This document shows, one piece after another, positions 7,921 through 20,430 of a stretch of 64,000 bases of DNA (its first letter is position 1; each line of letters starts with the position of its first letter). The translations under genes were made by a program, and so were the position numbers. The DNA lies in contig CAJGZL010000001.1 of NCBI GenBank assembly GCA_904846145.1, forward strand, positions 930,001-994,000. The letters are read 5' to 3'. Source of the stretch: Psychrobacter immobilis (lineage in GTDB: Bacteria; Pseudomonadota; Gammaproteobacteria; Pseudomonadales; Moraxellaceae). The notes beneath the pieces are model-generated. The model did no database searches, was not told where the DNA came from, and saw only the letters and a list, made by a program, of their open reading frames with translations.

Positions 7921-10900
7921 TTAATTATCTTGATTAAGCTCTTGAGCAAAGGCTTCATCAAAGCTGGCAAAGTCTTTATTATCACCTGTCGCAGTATTCA
8001 TATCAAACGCAGCACTATCAAAAGAGGCGTTTAAGTCTTTATCTTGCAGTTTTTGATCGGCTTTATCTTTACGAGCTTTATGATAAGCCAAACCTGTACC
8101 TGCTGGGATCAAACGACCGACTACCACGTTTTCTTTCAAACCGCGTAGCTCATCAACCTTACCTGTTACCGCAGCGGCTGTTAGCACGCGTGTGGTTTCT
8201 TGGAAGGAAGCTGCTGAGATAAAGCTTTCAGTAGCCAAACTCGCTTTGGTGATACCTAGCAATTGACGCTCGTATTGTACTGGGAACTTATCTTCCGCCT
8301 CGAGCTTAGCATTAAGCGCTCTGATATCAACATACTCAACCTGATCGCCTTTAAAGTGACTAGAGTCACCAGCATCGGTAATCTCAACTTTACGCAACAT
8401 CTGACGAATGATGACTTCGATATGCTTATCGTTGATTTTCACACCTTGCAGGCGGTAAACATCTTGCACTTCGTTAACGATATAATCAGCAAGCGCCGTT
8501 TGACCTTTTAGACGTAAGATGTCATGCGGGTTTTGTGGACCATCAGCGATCACTTCACCACGTGCTACCGTCTCGTTCTCAAAGACGTTGATTTGACGCC
8601 ATTTTGGGATCAGCTCTTCATGCACTTCACCATCTTCATTAGTGATAATGAAGCGGTTTTTGCCTTTAGTTTCTTTGCCAAAGCTCACCACACCTGTCAT
8701 CTCTGCCATAATGGCATGATCTTTTGGACGGCGTGCTTCGAATAGATCAGCAACTCGTGGCAAACCACCTGTGATATCTTTAGTACCTGAAGACGCTTGT
8801 GGTACACGGCCTAGGATAGAACCTGCTGCTACTTTTTCGCCATCGCTAACCCGAATAATCGTCTCAGCAGGTAAGAAGTAAACGACTTCTTTGCCAGCAT
8901 CAGTATTCAAGATAATAGCGGGACGCAAGTCTTTGGCATTACTTGAACGATCACGAGTCGCTAGAATTTCAAACGAGCTCATACCAGTGGCATCATCAAC
9001 TTTCACCGTCGCTGTCATACCATCAGTGATATCGCTAAAGCGCGCTTTACCAGCAAATTCTGTGATAATAGGATGCGTATGCGGATCCCACTTAGCGATA
9101 GTCTGACCGCCTTCGACTTGATCTTCGTTTTTGACAAGTACGCTTGAACCATAAGGTACTTTATAGCGCTCACGCTCACGACCTAACTCATCAGTTAAAG
9201 CAATTTCAGCTGAACGAGAGACGATAACTAAGTGACCATCAACGTGCTCAACCGTTTTCATATTCTCAAAATGTACTTGACCACCATTACGTACAGAGAT
9301 GCTATTGTCCACAGAAGCTGAGCTTGCTGCCCCGCCTACGTGGAACGTACGCATGGTTAGCTGAGTACCTGGCTCACCGATAGACTGCGCTGCCATGACA
9401 CCAACTGACTCACCGATGTTGACTTTATGACCACGAGCAAGGTCACGGCCATAACACTGGGCACACACACCATGTGCGATATCACAGGTAATCACTGAAC
9501 GAACCCAGATATCATCGATAGCGTTATCATCAAGCACGTCAACCCAATGCTCATCGATTAAAGTACCCGCTGGAATGAGGATTTTATCAGCATCGTCGTT
9601 ATAGGTGACATCACGTGAAGTGACACGACCTAGTACTAAGTCACCAAGCTTTTCAATGATCTCGCCACCCTGAATGTGCGGGGTCATTAGCAAGCCAACT
9701 TCAGTACCACAATCATCACTAGTGATAACCAAATCTTGTGCCACATCGACTAAACGACGAGTCAAGTAGCCTGAGTTAGCTGTTTTCAATGCGGTATCGG
9801 CTAGACCTTTACGCGCACCGTGAGTCGAGATAAAGTACTGAAGTACGGTCAAGCCTTCACGGAAGTTAGCTTTAATAGGCGTCTCAATAATAGAGCCATC
9901 TGGTTTTGCCATCAAACCACGCATACCAGCCAACTGACGAATCTGCGCGGCACTACCACGAGCACCAGAGTCTGACATGATAAAGATTGAGTTGAAAGAT
10001 TTTTGCTCTTCCTCTTCACCTTTTGAGTTCATGACTTTATCAGTGGCTAAGTTATCCATCATCGCTTTGGCGACTTTATCATTGGTACGTGACCAGATAT
10101 CGACCACTTTGTTATAGCGCTCACCAGCAGTCACAAAACCTTGCTCAAACTGATCTTCGATTTCGCGAACTTCTGCTTCTGCGACACCGATGATTTGTTT
10201 TTTACTTGGCGGAATAACCATATCATCTAGGCAAATAGACACCCCTGATAACGTTGCTTGCGCAAAACCTAAGTACATTAATTGGTCAGCGAACATAACG
10301 CTGTCTTTAACACCTAGGTTACGATAGCAAGAGTTGATCAATTTTGAGATGTTTTTCTTAGTCATCTCTTGATTACACTCTTCAAACGCCATACCTTCAG
10401 GCATGATGTTCCAGATAAGCAAACGGCCTGCAACAGTATCTTTTAAAGATACGGTATAAGTCGCATTACCATCAGCATCAAAAACAGTTTCTTTTACGCG
10501 TACTTTAATTTTTGCATTGACATGTAAGTCATTAGAGCCAATAGCGCGCAGAGCCTCGTTAACCGTCGAGAATATCATGCCCTCGCCTTTGACGTTGACT
10601 GATGAGCGGCTGATATAGTAAAGACCCAATACCACATCTTGTGACGGTACAATAATCGGATCACCGTTAGCAGGTGACAAGATATTATTGGTCGACATCA
10701 TAAGGGCACGCGATTCAAGCTGCGCCTCTAGCGTCAATGGCACGTGAACGGCCATTTGGTCACCATCAAAATCGGCGTTAAACGCGGTACAAACCAATGG
10801 ATGCAACTGAATTGCTTTACCTTCGATTAGTACTGGCTCAAATGCCTGTAGACCCAAACGGTGAAGCGTTGGTGCACGGTTAAGCAGTACTGGATGCTCA

Positions 10901-12156
10901 CGGATAACCATGGCCAGCATATCCCACACTTGTGGCTCTTCACGCTCTACCATCTTTTTGGCAGCTTTAATCGTCGTTGCCAAACCATGAGACAATAGCT
11001 TGTTATAAGTAAATGGCTTGAATAGTTCAAGTGCCATTTTCTTTGGTAGACCACACTGATGTAGACGTAGTGTTGGACCTACAACGATAACCGAACGGCC
11101 AGAGTAATCGACACGCTTACCCAATAAGTTCTGACGGAAACGACCTTGCTTACCTTTGATCATATCAGCCAAAGATTTCAATGGACGCTTGTTACTACCA
11201 GTAATGGCACGACCGCGACGACCGTTATCAAGCAACGCATCAACTGATTCTTGCAACATACGTTTTTCGTTACGTACAATGATATCAGGGGCGCTTAATT
11301 CAAGCAGACGCTTTAGACGGTTGTTACGGTTGATCACGCGGCGATACAAGTCGTTTAGATCTGATGTTGCAAAACGACCCCCTTCTAGTGGTACTAGAGG
11401 ACGCAAATCTGGTGGTAGTACTGGTAAGATGTTCATTACCATCCACTCAGGCTTATTATTAGAATCACGGAATGCTTCTAATAGCTTAAGACGCTTAGAC
11501 ATCTTTTTAAGCTTAGTCTCAGAACCTGTTTGCGGAATCACTTCACGCAGCTCATCAATCTCGATGTCAAGATCGATATCTTTGAGCAAGTCTTGAACCG
11601 CTTCTGCACCCATCTTAGCGACAAACTCATCGCCAAACTCTTCAAGGGCACGATAATAATCTTCATCGTCAAGTAGCTGGTATTTCTCTAAAGAAGTTAA
11701 ACCAGGTTCAGTGACGATATAGCTTTCAAAATAAAGCACACGCTCGATATCGCGAAGCGTCATGTCTAGCAATAGACCGATGCGGCTTGGTAATGATTTT
11801 AAGAACCAAATATGCGCAACAGGACTGGCTAGGTCAATATGACCCATGCGGTCACGACGCACTTTTGCAGTAGTAACTTCGACGCCACATTTTTCACAGA
11901 TAACGCCTTGGAATTTACGGCGCTTGTACTTGCCACAGAGGCATTCAAAATCTTTTACAGGGCCAAAAATTTTGGCACAGAATAGACCATCACGCTCAGG
12001 CTTGAAGGTACGATAGTTAATCGTCTCAGGTTTTTTGACTTCACCATGCGACCATGACTTGATCACGTCAGGCGAGGCTAAAGTAATTTGGATACTGTCA
12101 AACTCATGGTTACCATTGCTGGTAGGGCTTTGCATGATATCGAGTAAATCTTTCAA
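7921..12156 (-). CDS. rpoC: DNA-directed RNA polymerase beta' subunit
   Basis: 1411 residues, full length for a gammaproteobacterial beta' subunit. The N-terminal zinc-binding [11 protein letters not shown] ... CEKCG motif, the catalytic [12 protein letters not shown] triad, the trigger-loop region ([10 protein letters not shown]) and the C-terminal [15 protein letters not shown] segment are all present. The last 50 residues are a variable acidic tail. It forms the active centre of RNA polymerase with beta. It is 178 bases downstream of rpoB on the same strand. Its original terminator has been split by an IS, so its mRNA 3' end is probably altered. Confidence 0.99.
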   Translation of the reverse strand: MKDLLDIMQSPTSNGNHEFDSIQITLASPDVIKSWSHGEVKKPETINYRTFKPERDGLFCAKIFGPVKDFECLCGKYKRRKFQGVICEKCGVEVTTAKVRRDRMGHIDLASPVAHIWFLKSLPSRIGLLLDMTLRDIERVLYFESYIVTEPGLTSLEKYQLLDDEDYYRALEEFGDEFVAKMGAEAVQDLLKDIDLDIEIDELREVIPQTGSETKLKKMSKRLKLLEAFRDSNNKPEWMVMNILPVLPPDLRPLVPLEGGRFATSDLNDLYRRVINRNNRLKRLLELSAPDIIVRNEKRMLQESVDALLDNGRRGRAITGSNKRPLKSLADMIKGKQGRFRQNLLGKRVDYSGRSVIVVGPTLRLHQCGLPKKMALELFKPFTYNKLLSHGLATTIKAAKKMVEREEPQVWDMLAMVIREHPVLLNRAPTLHRLGLQAFEPVLIEGKAIQLHPLVCTAFNADFDGDQMAVHVPLTLEAQLESRALMMSTNNILSPANGDPIIVPSQDVVLGLYYISRSSVNVKGEGMIFSTVNEALRAIGSNDLHVNAKIKVRVKETVFDADGNATYTVSLKDTVAGRLLIWNIMPEGMAFEECNQEMTKKNISKLINSCYRNLGVKDSVMFADQLMYLGFAQATLSGVSICLDDMVIPPSKKQIIGVAEAEVREIEDQFEQGFVTAGERYNKVVDIWSRTNDKVAKAMMDNLATDKVMNSKGEEEEQKSFNSIFIMSDSGARGSAAQIRQLAGMRGLMAKPDGSIIETPIKANFREGLTVLQYFISTHGARKGLADTALKTANSGYLTRRLVDVAQDLVITSDDCGTEVGLLMTPHIQGGEIIEKLGDLVLGRVTSRDVTYNDDADKILIPAGTLIDEHWVDVLDDNAIDDIWVRSVITCDIAHGVCAQCYGRDLARGHKVNIGESVGVMAAQSIGEPGTQLTMRTFHVGGAASSASVDNSISVRNGGQVHFENMKTVEHVDGHLVIVSRSAEIALTDELGRERERYKVPYGSSVLVKNEDQVEGGQTIAKWDPHTHPIITEFAGKARFSDITDGMTATVKVDDATGMSSFEILATRDRSSNAKDLRPAIILNTDAGKEVVYFLPAETIIRVSDGEKVAAGSILGRVPQASSGTKDITGGLPRVADLFEARRPKDHAIMAEMTGVVSFGKETKGKNRFIITNEDGEVHEELIPKWRQINVFENETVARGEVIADGPQNPHDILRLKGQTALADYIVNEVQDVYRLQGVKINDKHIEVIIRQMLRKVEITDAGDSSHFKGDQVEYVDIRALNAKLEAEDKFPVQYERQLLGITKASLATESFISAASFQETTRVLTAAAVTGKVDELRGLKENVVVGRLIPAGTGLAYHKARKDKADQKLQDKDLNASFDSAAFDMNTATGDNKDFASFDEAFAQELNQDN

Positions 12157-12334
12157 GTTGCTTCTCCGTTATCTCTATAATCATCTATTAGTGTTGTCAC
12201 TATTATGACAGTGGCATTGCTAGATAAATGACTGAAGGCAATGAATAGGGTTGAGATAAATATCTAAAAGCAGCAGCACAATATAATACTGCGGCGTACT
12301 GCTCTTAGTTAACTAATCAATTGTATAAAATCAA

Positions 12335-15300
12335 TTAGTTGGTCTGTTTTAGCTCTATATTGATACCCAAAGATTTGATCTCTTTGGTCAGTACGTTAAA
12401 CGATTCAGGCATACCTGGATCCATGTACTGCTCACCATCAACGATGTTTTTGTACATGCGTGTACGACCTTCAACGTCATCTGATTTCACCGTTAGCATC
12501 TCTTGCAAGGTGTAAGTTGCACCGTAAGCTTCTAGTGCCCATACTTCCATCTCACCAAAGCGCTGACCACCGAACTGTGCTTTACCACCGAGTGGCTGCT
12601 GAGTGACTAGTGAATAAGATCCTGTTGAACGTGCATGCATTTTGTCATCAACCAAATGGTTAAGTTTGAGCATATACATGTAGCCAACGGTCACTTTACG
12701 ATCGAACTTCTGACCAGTACGACCATCATACAAGGTTTGCTGACCATCACGATCCATACCAGCAAGCTCAAGCAAGTCTTTGACTTGATGCTCATGAGCA
12801 CCATCAAACACTGCAGTACCCATAGGCACACCTGCGCGTAAGTTATCAGCTAACGCCATGATATCGTCATCAGTTAGGCTATCAAGATCAACTTGCTCGC
12901 CACCGACTTTGTTATAGATTTGGTCTAAGAAATCGCGCAAATCTTTAATCGCAGCTTGGGCTTTAAGCATACCATCTATCTTCTCGCCTAAGCCTTTAGC
13001 CGCCATACCTAAATGGGTCTCTAGTACCTGTCCGATGTTCATACGCGACGGTACACCCAATGGGTTCAGTACGATATCAACGGTGTTGCCGTGCTCATCA
13101 TAAGGCATATCTTCAACAGGCATGATACGTGATACCACACCTTTGTTACCATGACGACCCGCCATTTTATCACCTGGCTGAATACGACGTTTGACCGCTA
13201 GATACACCTTAACGATTTTTTGTACGCCGTGTTGCAGATCATCACCAGCGGTTAATTTGCGTTTTTTCTCAGCAAACTTACTATCGATATCTTTTTGCTT
13301 ATCGACTAAGAACTCAGCGATTTGGGTAAGACGCTCTGAGATATCCTCTTCTACTGGCTGGATATCAAGTAAGGTCTCCAAATTCATATCTTTCATGTCG
13401 TCAGCTTGCATGATAGTTCCAGCTTTTAGACCAGAACCACCGCTAACTTTTTGACCGTCAAGCAAGCTTGCGATACGACCACGCGCTGCTGCCTCAAAGA
13501 TACGTAGCTCTTCTTTTAAATCTTTGCGATAGCTATCGAGCTGAGACTTTTCGATGGCACGCGCACGTGCATCTTTTTCAACGCCATCACGGGTAAAGAC
13601 TTGTACGTCAATGACCGTACCTTTGCTCGACGTTGGGACACGTAAAGAGGTGTCTTTAACATCAGCCGCTTTTTCACCAAAGATGGCCCGCAGTAGCTTC
13701 TCTTCCGGCGTCAATTGGGTCTCACCTTTTGGCGTGACTTTACCAACTAAGATGTCACCCGCATCAACCTCTGCACCGATATAAACGATACCTGCTTCAT
13801 CAAGACTTGATAAAGCGGCTTCGCCAACGTTTGGAATATCTGCAGTGATTTCCTCTGTTCCCAGCTTGGTATCACGAGCCACACAAGTGAGCTCTTGAAT
13901 ATGAATAGTGGTAAAGCGATCTTCTTTGACGACCTTTTCTGATAACAGAATTGAATCCTCAAAGTTGTAGCCATTCCACGGCATAAAGGCGATACGGATA
14001 TTCTGACCCAATGCCAACTCACCAAGATCCGTTGAAGGACCATCAGCTAAGATGTCGCCTAAAGCAATTTCATCACCTTGGTTGACGATAATACGTTGAT
14101 TGATACAAGTGTTTTGGTTAGAACGGGTGTATTTAACTAAATTATAGATATCAATACCCGCTTCACCTGCGACCATCTCATCTTCGTTAACACGTACTAC
14201 AATGCGTGAGGCATCAACATCTTCAATCACGCCACCACGACGAGCGATCACACAAACACCAGAATCACGTGCAACGTAACGCTCCATACCCGTACCGACT
14301 AACGGCTTATCAGCACGTAATGTAGGCACTGCTTGACGCTGCATGTTCGAGCCCATCAAGGCACGGTTAGCATCATCATGCTCTAGGAACGGAATAAGAC
14401 CCGCTGCAACCGATACTACCTGGCTTGGCGACACATCCATATGCGTCACTTTTTCAGGTGGCATACGCACAAATTCACCATAGCTACGGACACTGACCAT
14501 TTCATCGGAAAGCGCACCATCTTCAGTCATCGGTGAGTCAGCCTGTGCAATGACAGTACCAACCTCTTCAATCGCTGATAAGTACTCAATAACATCAGTC
14601 ACTTTGCCATCGACAACTTGACGATAAGGCGTTTCTAGAAAGCCAAAGCTGTTAGTTTTGGCAAAAGTCGCTAGTGAGTTGATCAAACCAATGTTTGGAC
14701 CCTCTGGAGTCTCAATCGGGCAAACGCGACCATAATGCGTATCATGTACGTCACGTACTTCAAAGCCTGCGCGTTCACGAGTTAGACCACCTGGCCCTAG
14801 TGCTGATACACGGCGTTTATGGGTAACTTCAGACAATGGGTTGTTCTGATCCATAAACTGTGACAACTGGCTTGAGCCAAAGAACTCTTTGACCGCAGCG
14901 GCAACAGGCTTGGAGTTGATCAAATCTTGTGGCGACAAGTTATCTGATTCTGCTGATGATAAACGCTCTTTTACGGCACGCTCAACACGTACTAAACCAA
15001 CACGGAATTGATTTTCTGCCATCTCGCCGACCGAACGAATACGACGGTTCCCTAAATGGTCAATATCATCGACATCACCGCGACCGTTACGAATCTCAAT
15101 CAGCTCTTTGAGCACATTGACGATATCATCATTGGTCAATACACTACGTTCGCGTTGAATCTCTGGATCATCAGTATTATCAAACTCAAGACCCAAACGA
15201 CGGTTAAACTTCATACGACCAACGTTAGATAAATCATAACGATCGGCGTTAAAGAACATGCTTTCAAATAATTTCTCAGCCGTCTCAACGGTTGGTGGCT

Positions 15301-16453
15301 CACCTGGACGCATAACTTTGTAAATTTCGATCAAAGCTTCTTCACGGCTTGAGGTGCTATCAGCGCGTAATGTATCAGCGATATAACTGCCTTGATCGAT
15401 ATCATTAGTGAACAAGATGCTGAACTCTTTGATAGAATCGCTGGCTTCAAATGAGTTTAATTTAACCAATAATTCATGGTCGATTGGCGTATTAGCGCGC
15501 GCAATCACTTCATCGTTCACGATAATATCTTCAGCTAGAATACGCTCATAGAGGTATTCATCAGGTACAGCAATACGCGTCATACCGGCTTCTTCAAGTT
15601 GACGGATACGACGCGCATTGATACGTTTGCCTTGCTCAACGATGACGTCACCATTAGGCGCAACGATATCGAACTGAGCCATCTCACCACGTAAGCGATC
15701 AGCAACTAGATCAATCTCGAACTGCTCTTCACCTTTGTATACAGCGACTTTGTCAAAGAACAGATCTAAAATCTCACCTGTGCTAAGACCTAGCGCGCGT
15801 AAAATAATAGATGCCAGCAATTTACGGCGACGGTCAATACGAGCAAAGACTAAATCTTTTGCATCAAATTCGAAATCTAACCATGAACCGCGGTAAGGAA
15901 TAATACGCGCGTTATAAAGCACCTTACCACTTGAATGTGACTTGCCTTTATCGTGATCAAAGAATACACCAGGTGAACGATGCAGCTGCGACACGATAAC
16001 ACGCTCAGTACCATTAATAATAAAGGTACCGTTAGCGGTCATCAATGGCATCTCGCCCATATAAACACTTTGCTCACGGATATCTTTTACCGCAGCTTTA
16101 CTGTCTTTGTCTTTGCTGTCTTTGTCTTTAATAATCAGACGAATCTTGACGCGCATAGGTGCGGCAAAAGTTGAGCCACGTAGAATACACTCACGCTCAT
16201 CAAATTCAGGCGTGCCTAAATAGTACTCAACAAATTGCAGCTCTGCATTACCAGAGTGACTCTCAATTGGGAAAATAGAGGAGTATGCCGCTTGCAAACC
16301 AGTATTCTCACGAGCTTTTGGCTTTTTGTGCTCTTGCAAAAAGTGCTCATAAGAATCTACTTGGATAGACAATAAATAGGGAATGTCCATCACAGTAGGC
16401 AATTCAGCAAAGCTTTTGCGAATACGCTTTTTTTCAGTATAAGAATATGCCAT
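12335..16453 (-). CDS. rpoB: DNA-directed RNA polymerase beta subunit
   Basis: 1372 residues, about 30 longer than the E. coli protein. Starts [19 protein letters not shown]. The rifampicin-pocket segment [31 protein letters not shown] and the late [16 protein letters not shown] motif are intact, with no classical resistance substitution seen in the rif cluster. A small Lys/Asp tandem ([10 protein letters not shown], about residues 112-121) is inserted in the N-terminal lobe. It is the first RNA-polymerase gene after rplL and is separated from it by two terminator-like hairpins, as expected for partial attenuation. Confidence 0.99.
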   Translation of the reverse strand: MAYSYTEKKRIRKSFAELPTVMDIPYLLSIQVDSYEHFLQEHKKPKARENTGLQAAYSSIFPIESHSGNAELQFVEYYLGTPEFDERECILRGSTFAAPMRVKIRLIIKDKDSKDKDSKAAVKDIREQSVYMGEMPLMTANGTFIINGTERVIVSQLHRSPGVFFDHDKGKSHSSGKVLYNARIIPYRGSWLDFEFDAKDLVFARIDRRRKLLASIILRALGLSTGEILDLFFDKVAVYKGEEQFEIDLVADRLRGEMAQFDIVAPNGDVIVEQGKRINARRIRQLEEAGMTRIAVPDEYLYERILAEDIIVNDEVIARANTPIDHELLVKLNSFEASDSIKEFSILFTNDIDQGSYIADTLRADSTSSREEALIEIYKVMRPGEPPTVETAEKLFESMFFNADRYDLSNVGRMKFNRRLGLEFDNTDDPEIQRERSVLTNDDIVNVLKELIEIRNGRGDVDDIDHLGNRRIRSVGEMAENQFRVGLVRVERAVKERLSSAESDNLSPQDLINSKPVAAAVKEFFGSSQLSQFMDQNNPLSEVTHKRRVSALGPGGLTRERAGFEVRDVHDTHYGRVCPIETPEGPNIGLINSLATFAKTNSFGFLETPYRQVVDGKVTDVIEYLSAIEEVGTVIAQADSPMTEDGALSDEMVSVRSYGEFVRMPPEKVTHMDVSPSQVVSVAAGLIPFLEHDDANRALMGSNMQRQAVPTLRADKPLVGTGMERYVARDSGVCVIARRGGVIEDVDASRIVVRVNEDEMVAGEAGIDIYNLVKYTRSNQNTCINQRIIVNQGDEIALGDILADGPSTDLGELALGQNIRIAFMPWNGYNFEDSILLSEKVVKEDRFTTIHIQELTCVARDTKLGTEEITADIPNVGEAALSSLDEAGIVYIGAEVDAGDILVGKVTPKGETQLTPEEKLLRAIFGEKAADVKDTSLRVPTSSKGTVIDVQVFTRDGVEKDARARAIEKSQLDSYRKDLKEELRIFEAAARGRIASLLDGQKVSGGSGLKAGTIMQADDMKDMNLETLLDIQPVEEDISERLTQIAEFLVDKQKDIDSKFAEKKRKLTAGDDLQHGVQKIVKVYLAVKRRIQPGDKMAGRHGNKGVVSRIMPVEDMPYDEHGNTVDIVLNPLGVPSRMNIGQVLETHLGMAAKGLGEKIDGMLKAQAAIKDLRDFLDQIYNKVGGEQVDLDSLTDDDIMALADNLRAGVPMGTAVFDGAHEHQVKDLLELAGMDRDGQQTLYDGRTGQKFDRKVTVGYMYMLKLNHLVDDKMHARSTGSYSLVTQQPLGGKAQFGGQRFGEMEVWALEAYGATYTLQEMLTVKSDDVEGRTRMYKNIVDGEQYMDPGMPESFNVLTKEIKSLGINIELKQTN

Positions 16454-17021
16454 CGAGAGTCCTTACAGTAACGTGGAAACAAATTAAAAGCGTGACCGAT
16501 ATGCATAAATACCATGCATAGGCCACGTAAACGATAATACTTGTTGCTATTTAACTCGTGCTAAAGAGCTAAAATAAAGATTCATTGAAAAATATACAAT
16601 GGTTAAATCAAATAGTCTTTTGATACAACTTAAAACTTGTACTCTAAAAATTTCATCAATAACAGTTACAGTCAGCTGTATACCTATCAATATTCACAAC
16701 TCAACACTGACAGTAAAATCATGCTAAAGTACTAAATAGTAATAAATCATTCATCATTAGCGATAGCTGGGCTTAACAGCTCAAAAGCGCTTTAAAATAA
16801 ATAAGTTTATTGGAGTAAATAAGGCTATTAGAAAAGTATGCGGGCACGGAAAAATGCCAAACATCCAACGACGTTTAGCCTAATTTAATATAAAAAATAA
16901 AACTACTGTGCTTGCTTGCACTGTGTTTACTTGCATAGCTATCGTGTGTCCTTTTGATGGGTATCCACCGCTGATAAAAGAGCTTTTGGCAGACACAAAA
17001 GGTCAAGCTGGCAATTATAAT
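16454..17021 (-). other. Long rpoB leader / rplL-rpoB intergenic region
   Basis: About 570 bases of AT-rich non-coding DNA lie between the rplL terminator and rpoB. An imperfect hairpin at about 16492-16531 pairs GTGACCGATATGCAT with ATGCATAGGCCAC and sits about 40 bases upstream of the rpoB start. No recognised small RNA was identified. A 64-codon frame at 16875-17069 runs through the terminator and looks spurious. Confidence 0.5.
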
Positions 17022-17060
17022 AAAAAAAAGCTGATAATGCAAGGCATTACCAGCTTTTTT
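17022..17060 (-). terminator. Strong hairpin downstream of rplL (attenuator before rpoB)
   Basis: AAAAAAGCTGATAATGC (17024-17040) pairs with GCATTACCAGCTTTTTT (17044-17060), 16 of 17 positions, with a 3-base loop and T tracts on both strands. Position about 60 bases past the rplL stop suits partial termination before rpoBC. Confidence 0.85.
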
Positions 17061-17109
17061 ATGTATCACATAAAGTAGCTACCTAATAGCAACTACTTAA
17101 CTGTAATCC

Positions 17110-17130
17110 AAAATAAGCTCAGCTTATTTT
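17110..17130 (-). terminator. Palindrome spanning the rplL stop codon
   Basis: AAAATAAGCT C AGCTTATTTT is a perfect 10-base inverted repeat that contains the rplL TAA (17124-17126). It can form a short stem followed by T residues on minus. Whether it terminates is uncertain because ribosomes would cover it. Confidence 0.45.
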
Positions 17131-17495
17131 AGTTCAACAGTAGCGCCAGCTTCTTCAAGTTTCTTTTTCAACTCTTCAGCTTCAACTTTGTTTGCGCCTT
17201 CTTTGATTGGTGCTGGAGCACTTTCAACCAAATCTTTCGCTTCTTTCAAGCCAAGGCCAGTCGCTTCACGTACTGCTTTAATGACGCCAACTTTCTTCTC
17301 GCCAAAGCTGGCAAGAATAACGTCAAATTCGTCTTTTTCTTCAGCAGCAGCAGCAGCAGGACCGGCAGCAGCAGGGGCAGCAGCAACAGCAGCAGTTACG
17401 CCGAATTTTTCTTCCATAGCGCTGATTAATTCAACGATATCCATTACTGACATTTCAGCGATTGCGTTTAACACATCATCTTTAGATAGTGCCAT
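17124..17495 (-). CDS. rplL: 50S ribosomal protein L7/L12
   Basis: A 123-residue protein with the standard plan. The N-terminal dimerisation domain is [24 protein letters not shown]. An Ala-rich hinge follows (about 35-52). The C-terminal factor-binding domain contains [25 protein letters not shown] and ends GATVELK. It forms the flexible stalk, bound to L10, that recruits elongation factors. It lies 124 bases after rplJ in the rplJL unit. A strong hairpin follows it, before rpoB. Confidence 0.99.
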   Translation of the reverse strand: MALSKDDVLNAIAEMSVMDIVELISAMEEKFGVTAAVAAAPAAAGPAAAAAEEKDEFDVILASFGEKKVGVIKAVREATGLGLKEAKDLVESAPAPIKEGANKVEAEELKKKLEEAGATVELK

Positions 17496-17619
17496 GAGAG
17501 ATCTCCGTTATCTGATAAAAATTAATTGATTTTAATAGCGTTGTGATTGCGTGCCACAATTTATAAAAGGCGTGGCTTAAGTACAATCAGCGCTGTAAAA
17601 TTTACGTTAAAACAAGCAA

Positions 17620-18147
17620 TTAAGCAGCTTCTTGTGCGTCTTTGATTGCTGCTACAGTGCGAACCAGCTTACTAGGAACAGCGTTCATAGTTTGGACAAG
17701 CTTAGTCACAGGTGCATTCATAGTAGCCATCAAGATAGAGAGTGCTTCGTCGCGAGTTGGTAGCTTCGATACGCGCTCTAGCTCTTCTGGACCATAAACC
17801 ACACCGCCGACTGATACTAATTTAGCTTCTAAAGCTTTGTTCTCTTTACCAAAGTCGAAAACGACTCTAGCAGCAGATCCCAAATCTTCCATTGAAAAGG
17901 CTAAAAGTAGTGGACCAGTCATGCTGTCGGACATGCACTCAAACTTAGTGCCTTCAAAAGCGCGTTTTGCTAGGGTATTTTTTACCACTTTCAAAACCAC
18001 ACCTTTATCACGGGCTTGTTCGCGCAGCTTAGTAAGCTTTGCAACACCAATACCATGATATTCGGCAGCTACTGCTGAGTAAGCATTAGCAGCAACTTCA
18101 GACACTTCAGCCACAACTTGTTGTTTTTGCTCTAGCGTTAATGCCAT
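17620..18147 (-). CDS. rplJ: 50S ribosomal protein L10
   Basis: 175 residues, starting MALTLEQKQQVVAEVSEVA. The frame is open 8 codons further to a TTG at 18171. The ATG at 18147 is preceded by AAGGAG at 8-base spacing and gives the family N-terminus, so I chose it. L10 anchors L7/L12 dimers on the 23S rRNA and, as the L10-L12 complex, represses its own mRNA through the leader just upstream. C-terminal helix (about 140-175) is the L12-binding part. Confidence 0.98.
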   Translation of the reverse strand: MALTLEQKQQVVAEVSEVAANAYSAVAAEYHGIGVAKLTKLREQARDKGVVLKVVKNTLAKRAFEGTKFECMSDSMTGPLLLAFSMEDLGSAARVVFDFGKENKALEAKLVSVGGVVYGPEELERVSKLPTRDEALSILMATMNAPVTKLVQTMNAVPSKLVRTVAAIKDAQEAA

Positions 18148-18168
18148 AAGTTGACTCCTTAATCTTAC

Positions 18169-18395
18169 CAATCATAGCTTGTAACCTAAGTCACAAGCTA
18201 TGATTGACTTGATACGATACGTTACTTATAAATACTATCGAAATAGCATCTACTCGTAACGACTGATTACGGCACCGTTATCAGAATGACGTCGAATAAC
18301 AGAATAGTATTGATATTAGTATCAATAAAAACACTACCCTATCGGCTCTAGTCTTAAACTGGGTGGGTCACCGTCTGCGTAGGACAATTAAGATT
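18169..18395 (-). promoter_or_regulatory. L10 leader (autoregulatory 5' UTR of rplJL)
   Basis: The 390-base gap between rplA and rplJ contains, on minus, the segment CCTACGCAGACGGTGACCC (about 18365-18384), which resembles the conserved core of gammaproteobacterial L10 leaders (recalled, not searched). A perfect 13-pair hairpin (AATCATAGCTTGT / ACAAGCTATGATT, 18170-18182 with 18193-18205, 10-base loop) sits immediately before the rplJ ribosome binding site. In known systems L10-L7/L12 binding to this leader represses translation. The extent given is approximate. Confidence 0.7.
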
Positions 18396-18477
18396 TTCAT
18401 CTGTCATCGATTAACAAAACCAGCTCAATGCTATCAAAACTAACAGCCTCAAACTGCTCTCTACCTACGGTCTTAGA

Positions 18478-18499
18478 CAGCGTAGCTTTTGCTACGCTG
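18478..18499 (-). other. Perfect 9-pair hairpin after rplA
   Basis: CAGCGTAGC TTTT GCTACGCTG lies about 40 bases past the rplA stop. There is no T tract on minus after it, so it is more likely an mRNA-processing or stability element than a strong terminator. Confidence 0.5.
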
Positions 18500-18537
18500 A
18501 CCTAATTTGAATAAATCTGTTCTATATTAGTAAACTA

Positions 18538-19239
18538 TTATTTAGCCATACGATGTGGAACAGGATCAATACTGATACCTGGGCCCATAGTACTAGATAA
18601 AGAGATCTTTTTGATAAAAGTACCCTTTGAAGTCGCAGGCTTAGCACGCTTTAGATCAGCAAGTAGCGCTTGCGCATTTTGCATGATTTGATCTGCTGTA
18701 AAGCCAACTTGACCGATAGTCGCGTGGATAATACCACCTTTATCGACACGGTACTGAGCTTGACCGGCTTTAGCGTTAGTCACAGCTTCTGCAACGTTTG
18801 GCGTTACGGTACCGACTTTAGGGTTAGGCATTAGACCACGTGGACCTAGGATAGTACCTAACTGACCAACGACACGCATAGCATCAGGAGCTGCAATCAC
18901 AACATCAAAGTCCATGTTACCCGCTTTGATTTGGTCTGCAAGATCATCCATACCGACGATGTCAGCACCAGCTTCTTTAGCGGCTTCAGCAGCAGCGCCT
19001 TGAGCAAATACAGCAACGCGTTTGGTTTTACCAGTACCGGCAGGTAAGTTGGTAGCGCCACGAACGACTTGGTCAGATTTACGTGGATCAACACCCAAGT
19101 TAATCGCAATATCGATAGACTCTTTGAACTTAAGCGTTGGCAAATCATTTAAGATCTGTACGGCTTCTTCAATAGTGTATTGCTTATCGTTATCCACACG
19201 GCTATTGATTTCTTTTTGACGTTTGGTTAGCTTACTCAT
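18538..19239 (-). CDS. rplA: 50S ribosomal protein L1
   Basis: A 233-residue L1 of normal length. It contains the domain II segment KRVAVFAQG and the family signature around [21 protein letters not shown], and ends [12 protein letters not shown]1 forms the mobile stalk at the E site and in related bacteria represses the rplKA mRNA. The ATG is directly adjacent to the rplK stop (no gap), so rplK and rplA are co-transcribed. Confidence 0.99.
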   Translation of the reverse strand: MSKLTKRQKEINSRVDNDKQYTIEEAVQILNDLPTLKFKESIDIAINLGVDPRKSDQVVRGATNLPAGTGKTKRVAVFAQGAAAEAAKEAGADIVGMDDLADQIKAGNMDFDVVIAAPDAMRVVGQLGTILGPRGLMPNPKVGTVTPNVAEAVTNAKAGQAQYRVDKGGIIHATIGQVGFTADQIMQNAQALLADLKRAKPATSKGTFIKKISLSSTMGPGISIDPVPHRMAK

Positions 19240-19671
19240 TTACACACCCTCCACGGTAATACCCATCGAACGGGCAGTACCAGCAACGGTACGAACAGCA
19301 GCATCTAAATCAGCAGCGGTTAAATCTGCATCTTTAGTCTTTACAATTTCTTCTAACTGAGCACGCGTCACTTTACCGACTTTAGCGGTATTTGGCGTAC
19401 CAGAACCTTTAGCGATGCCTGCCGCTTTACGCAGTAAAAACGCTGCTGGTGGCGACTTCATGATAAAGGTAAAAGACTTATCACTATAAACCGTGATTTC
19501 AGTCGGGATCGGCAAACCTGGCTCTTGGCTTGCGGTCGCAGCGTTAAATTCTTTACAGAACGCCATTATGTTCACGCCTTTTTGACCCAAAGCTGGACCA
19601 ATAGGTGGTGAAGGATTCGCTTTACCTGCTGGGACTTGCAGTTTGATGTAACCATCAATCTTCTTAGCCAT
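19240..19671 (-). CDS. rplK: 50S ribosomal protein L11
   Basis: A 143-residue L11. N-terminal domain with [20 protein letters not shown], the Pro-rich thiostrepton-contact region, and C-terminal RNA-binding domain ending [14 protein letters not shown]. Length and motifs are standard. It is followed without gap by rplA and preceded by nusG. L11 forms the GTPase-associated centre with L10 and the 23S rRNA. Confidence 0.99.
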   Translation of the reverse strand: MAKKIDGYIKLQVPAGKANPSPPIGPALGQKGVNIMAFCKEFNAATASQEPGLPIPTEITVYSDKSFTFIMKSPPAAFLLRKAAGIAKGSGTPNTAKVGKVTRAQLEEIVKTKDADLTAADLDAAVRTVAGTARSMGITVEGV

Positions 19672-19823
19672 GATTTTCTCCTATATGGGTGATAGCGCCA
19701 GTTTTTCACCATTTCTAGTAACTAGACAATGAAAAACAACAGCTCCCCTGTTAATGTAACTGCTAGAACAACTTAAATTCTATTACTTAAAAACTTACTT
19801 CTTGAAACTCGTTTCTTAACTGT

Positions 19824-20354
19824 TTAATCTATTTTTTCAACTTTACTAAATTCAAGCTCAACCTGAGTCGGTCGATTGAATACGTTTACCGTCAGTTGCA
19901 GTTTAGACTTTTCGTAATCCACTTTTTCGACCATACCTTTAAAGTCAGTAAAGGGACCATCGATGACCAATAGCTCTTCGCCTGGCTCAAATAGAGTCTT
20001 AGGACGCGGATTGGTCTCAGCTTGATTCAGACGATTTAAGATGCGGTCGGCTTCTACTTGGGTGATAGGTGCAGGTGTTTCAGCCGTACCACCAATAAAG
20101 CCCATAATACGCGGGCATTCATTAACAATATGCCAAGTGCTATCGTTCATTTCCATTTGGATCAATACGTATCCTGGAAAAAACTTACGCTCACTCTTAC
20201 GCTTTTTACCATCACGCATCTCGACGACTTCTTCGGTAGGTACTAAGACATCACCAAAAGAATCCGCAAAGTCGCTACGGTTAATACGATCAGTTAATGA
20301 ACGTTGTACTTGTTTTTCATATCCTGAAAACGCTTGGACAATATACCAACGCAT
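19824..20354 (-). CDS. nusG: Transcription termination/antitermination factor NusG
   Basis: 176 residues beginning [20 protein letters not shown], the NGN domain that contacts RNA polymerase, with [14 protein letters not shown] and [10 protein letters not shown]. The C-terminal KOW domain ([20 protein letters not shown]) binds Rho or ribosomal S10. It follows secE at 76 bases, the usual secE-nusG pair. It couples transcription with translation and Rho-dependent termination. Confidence 0.99.
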   Translation of the reverse strand: MRWYIVQAFSGYEKQVQRSLTDRINRSDFADSFGDVLVPTEEVVEMRDGKKRKSERKFFPGYVLIQMEMNDSTWHIVNECPRIMGFIGGTAETPAPITQVEADRILNRLNQAETNPRPKTLFEPGEELLVIDGPFTDFKGMVEKVDYEKSKLQLTVNVFNRPTQVELEFSKVEKID

Positions 20355-20430
20355 ATCACGCTCCTGATCTTTAAGTTAAAAATAAACCGTTATACTGATA
20401 ACGGTAGTTAAAATAGCTAATACGCTTGCT

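Noticed and set aside
11156-11596. 146-codon plus-strand frame inside rpoC
   Set aside because: Antisense shadow of a strongly conserved gene; Ser/Arg-rich composition typical of a complementary frame.
16875-17069. 64-codon minus-strand frame between rplL and rpoB
   Set aside because: It runs through the terminator hairpin, has low-complexity SKHSASKHSS and no ribosome binding site.
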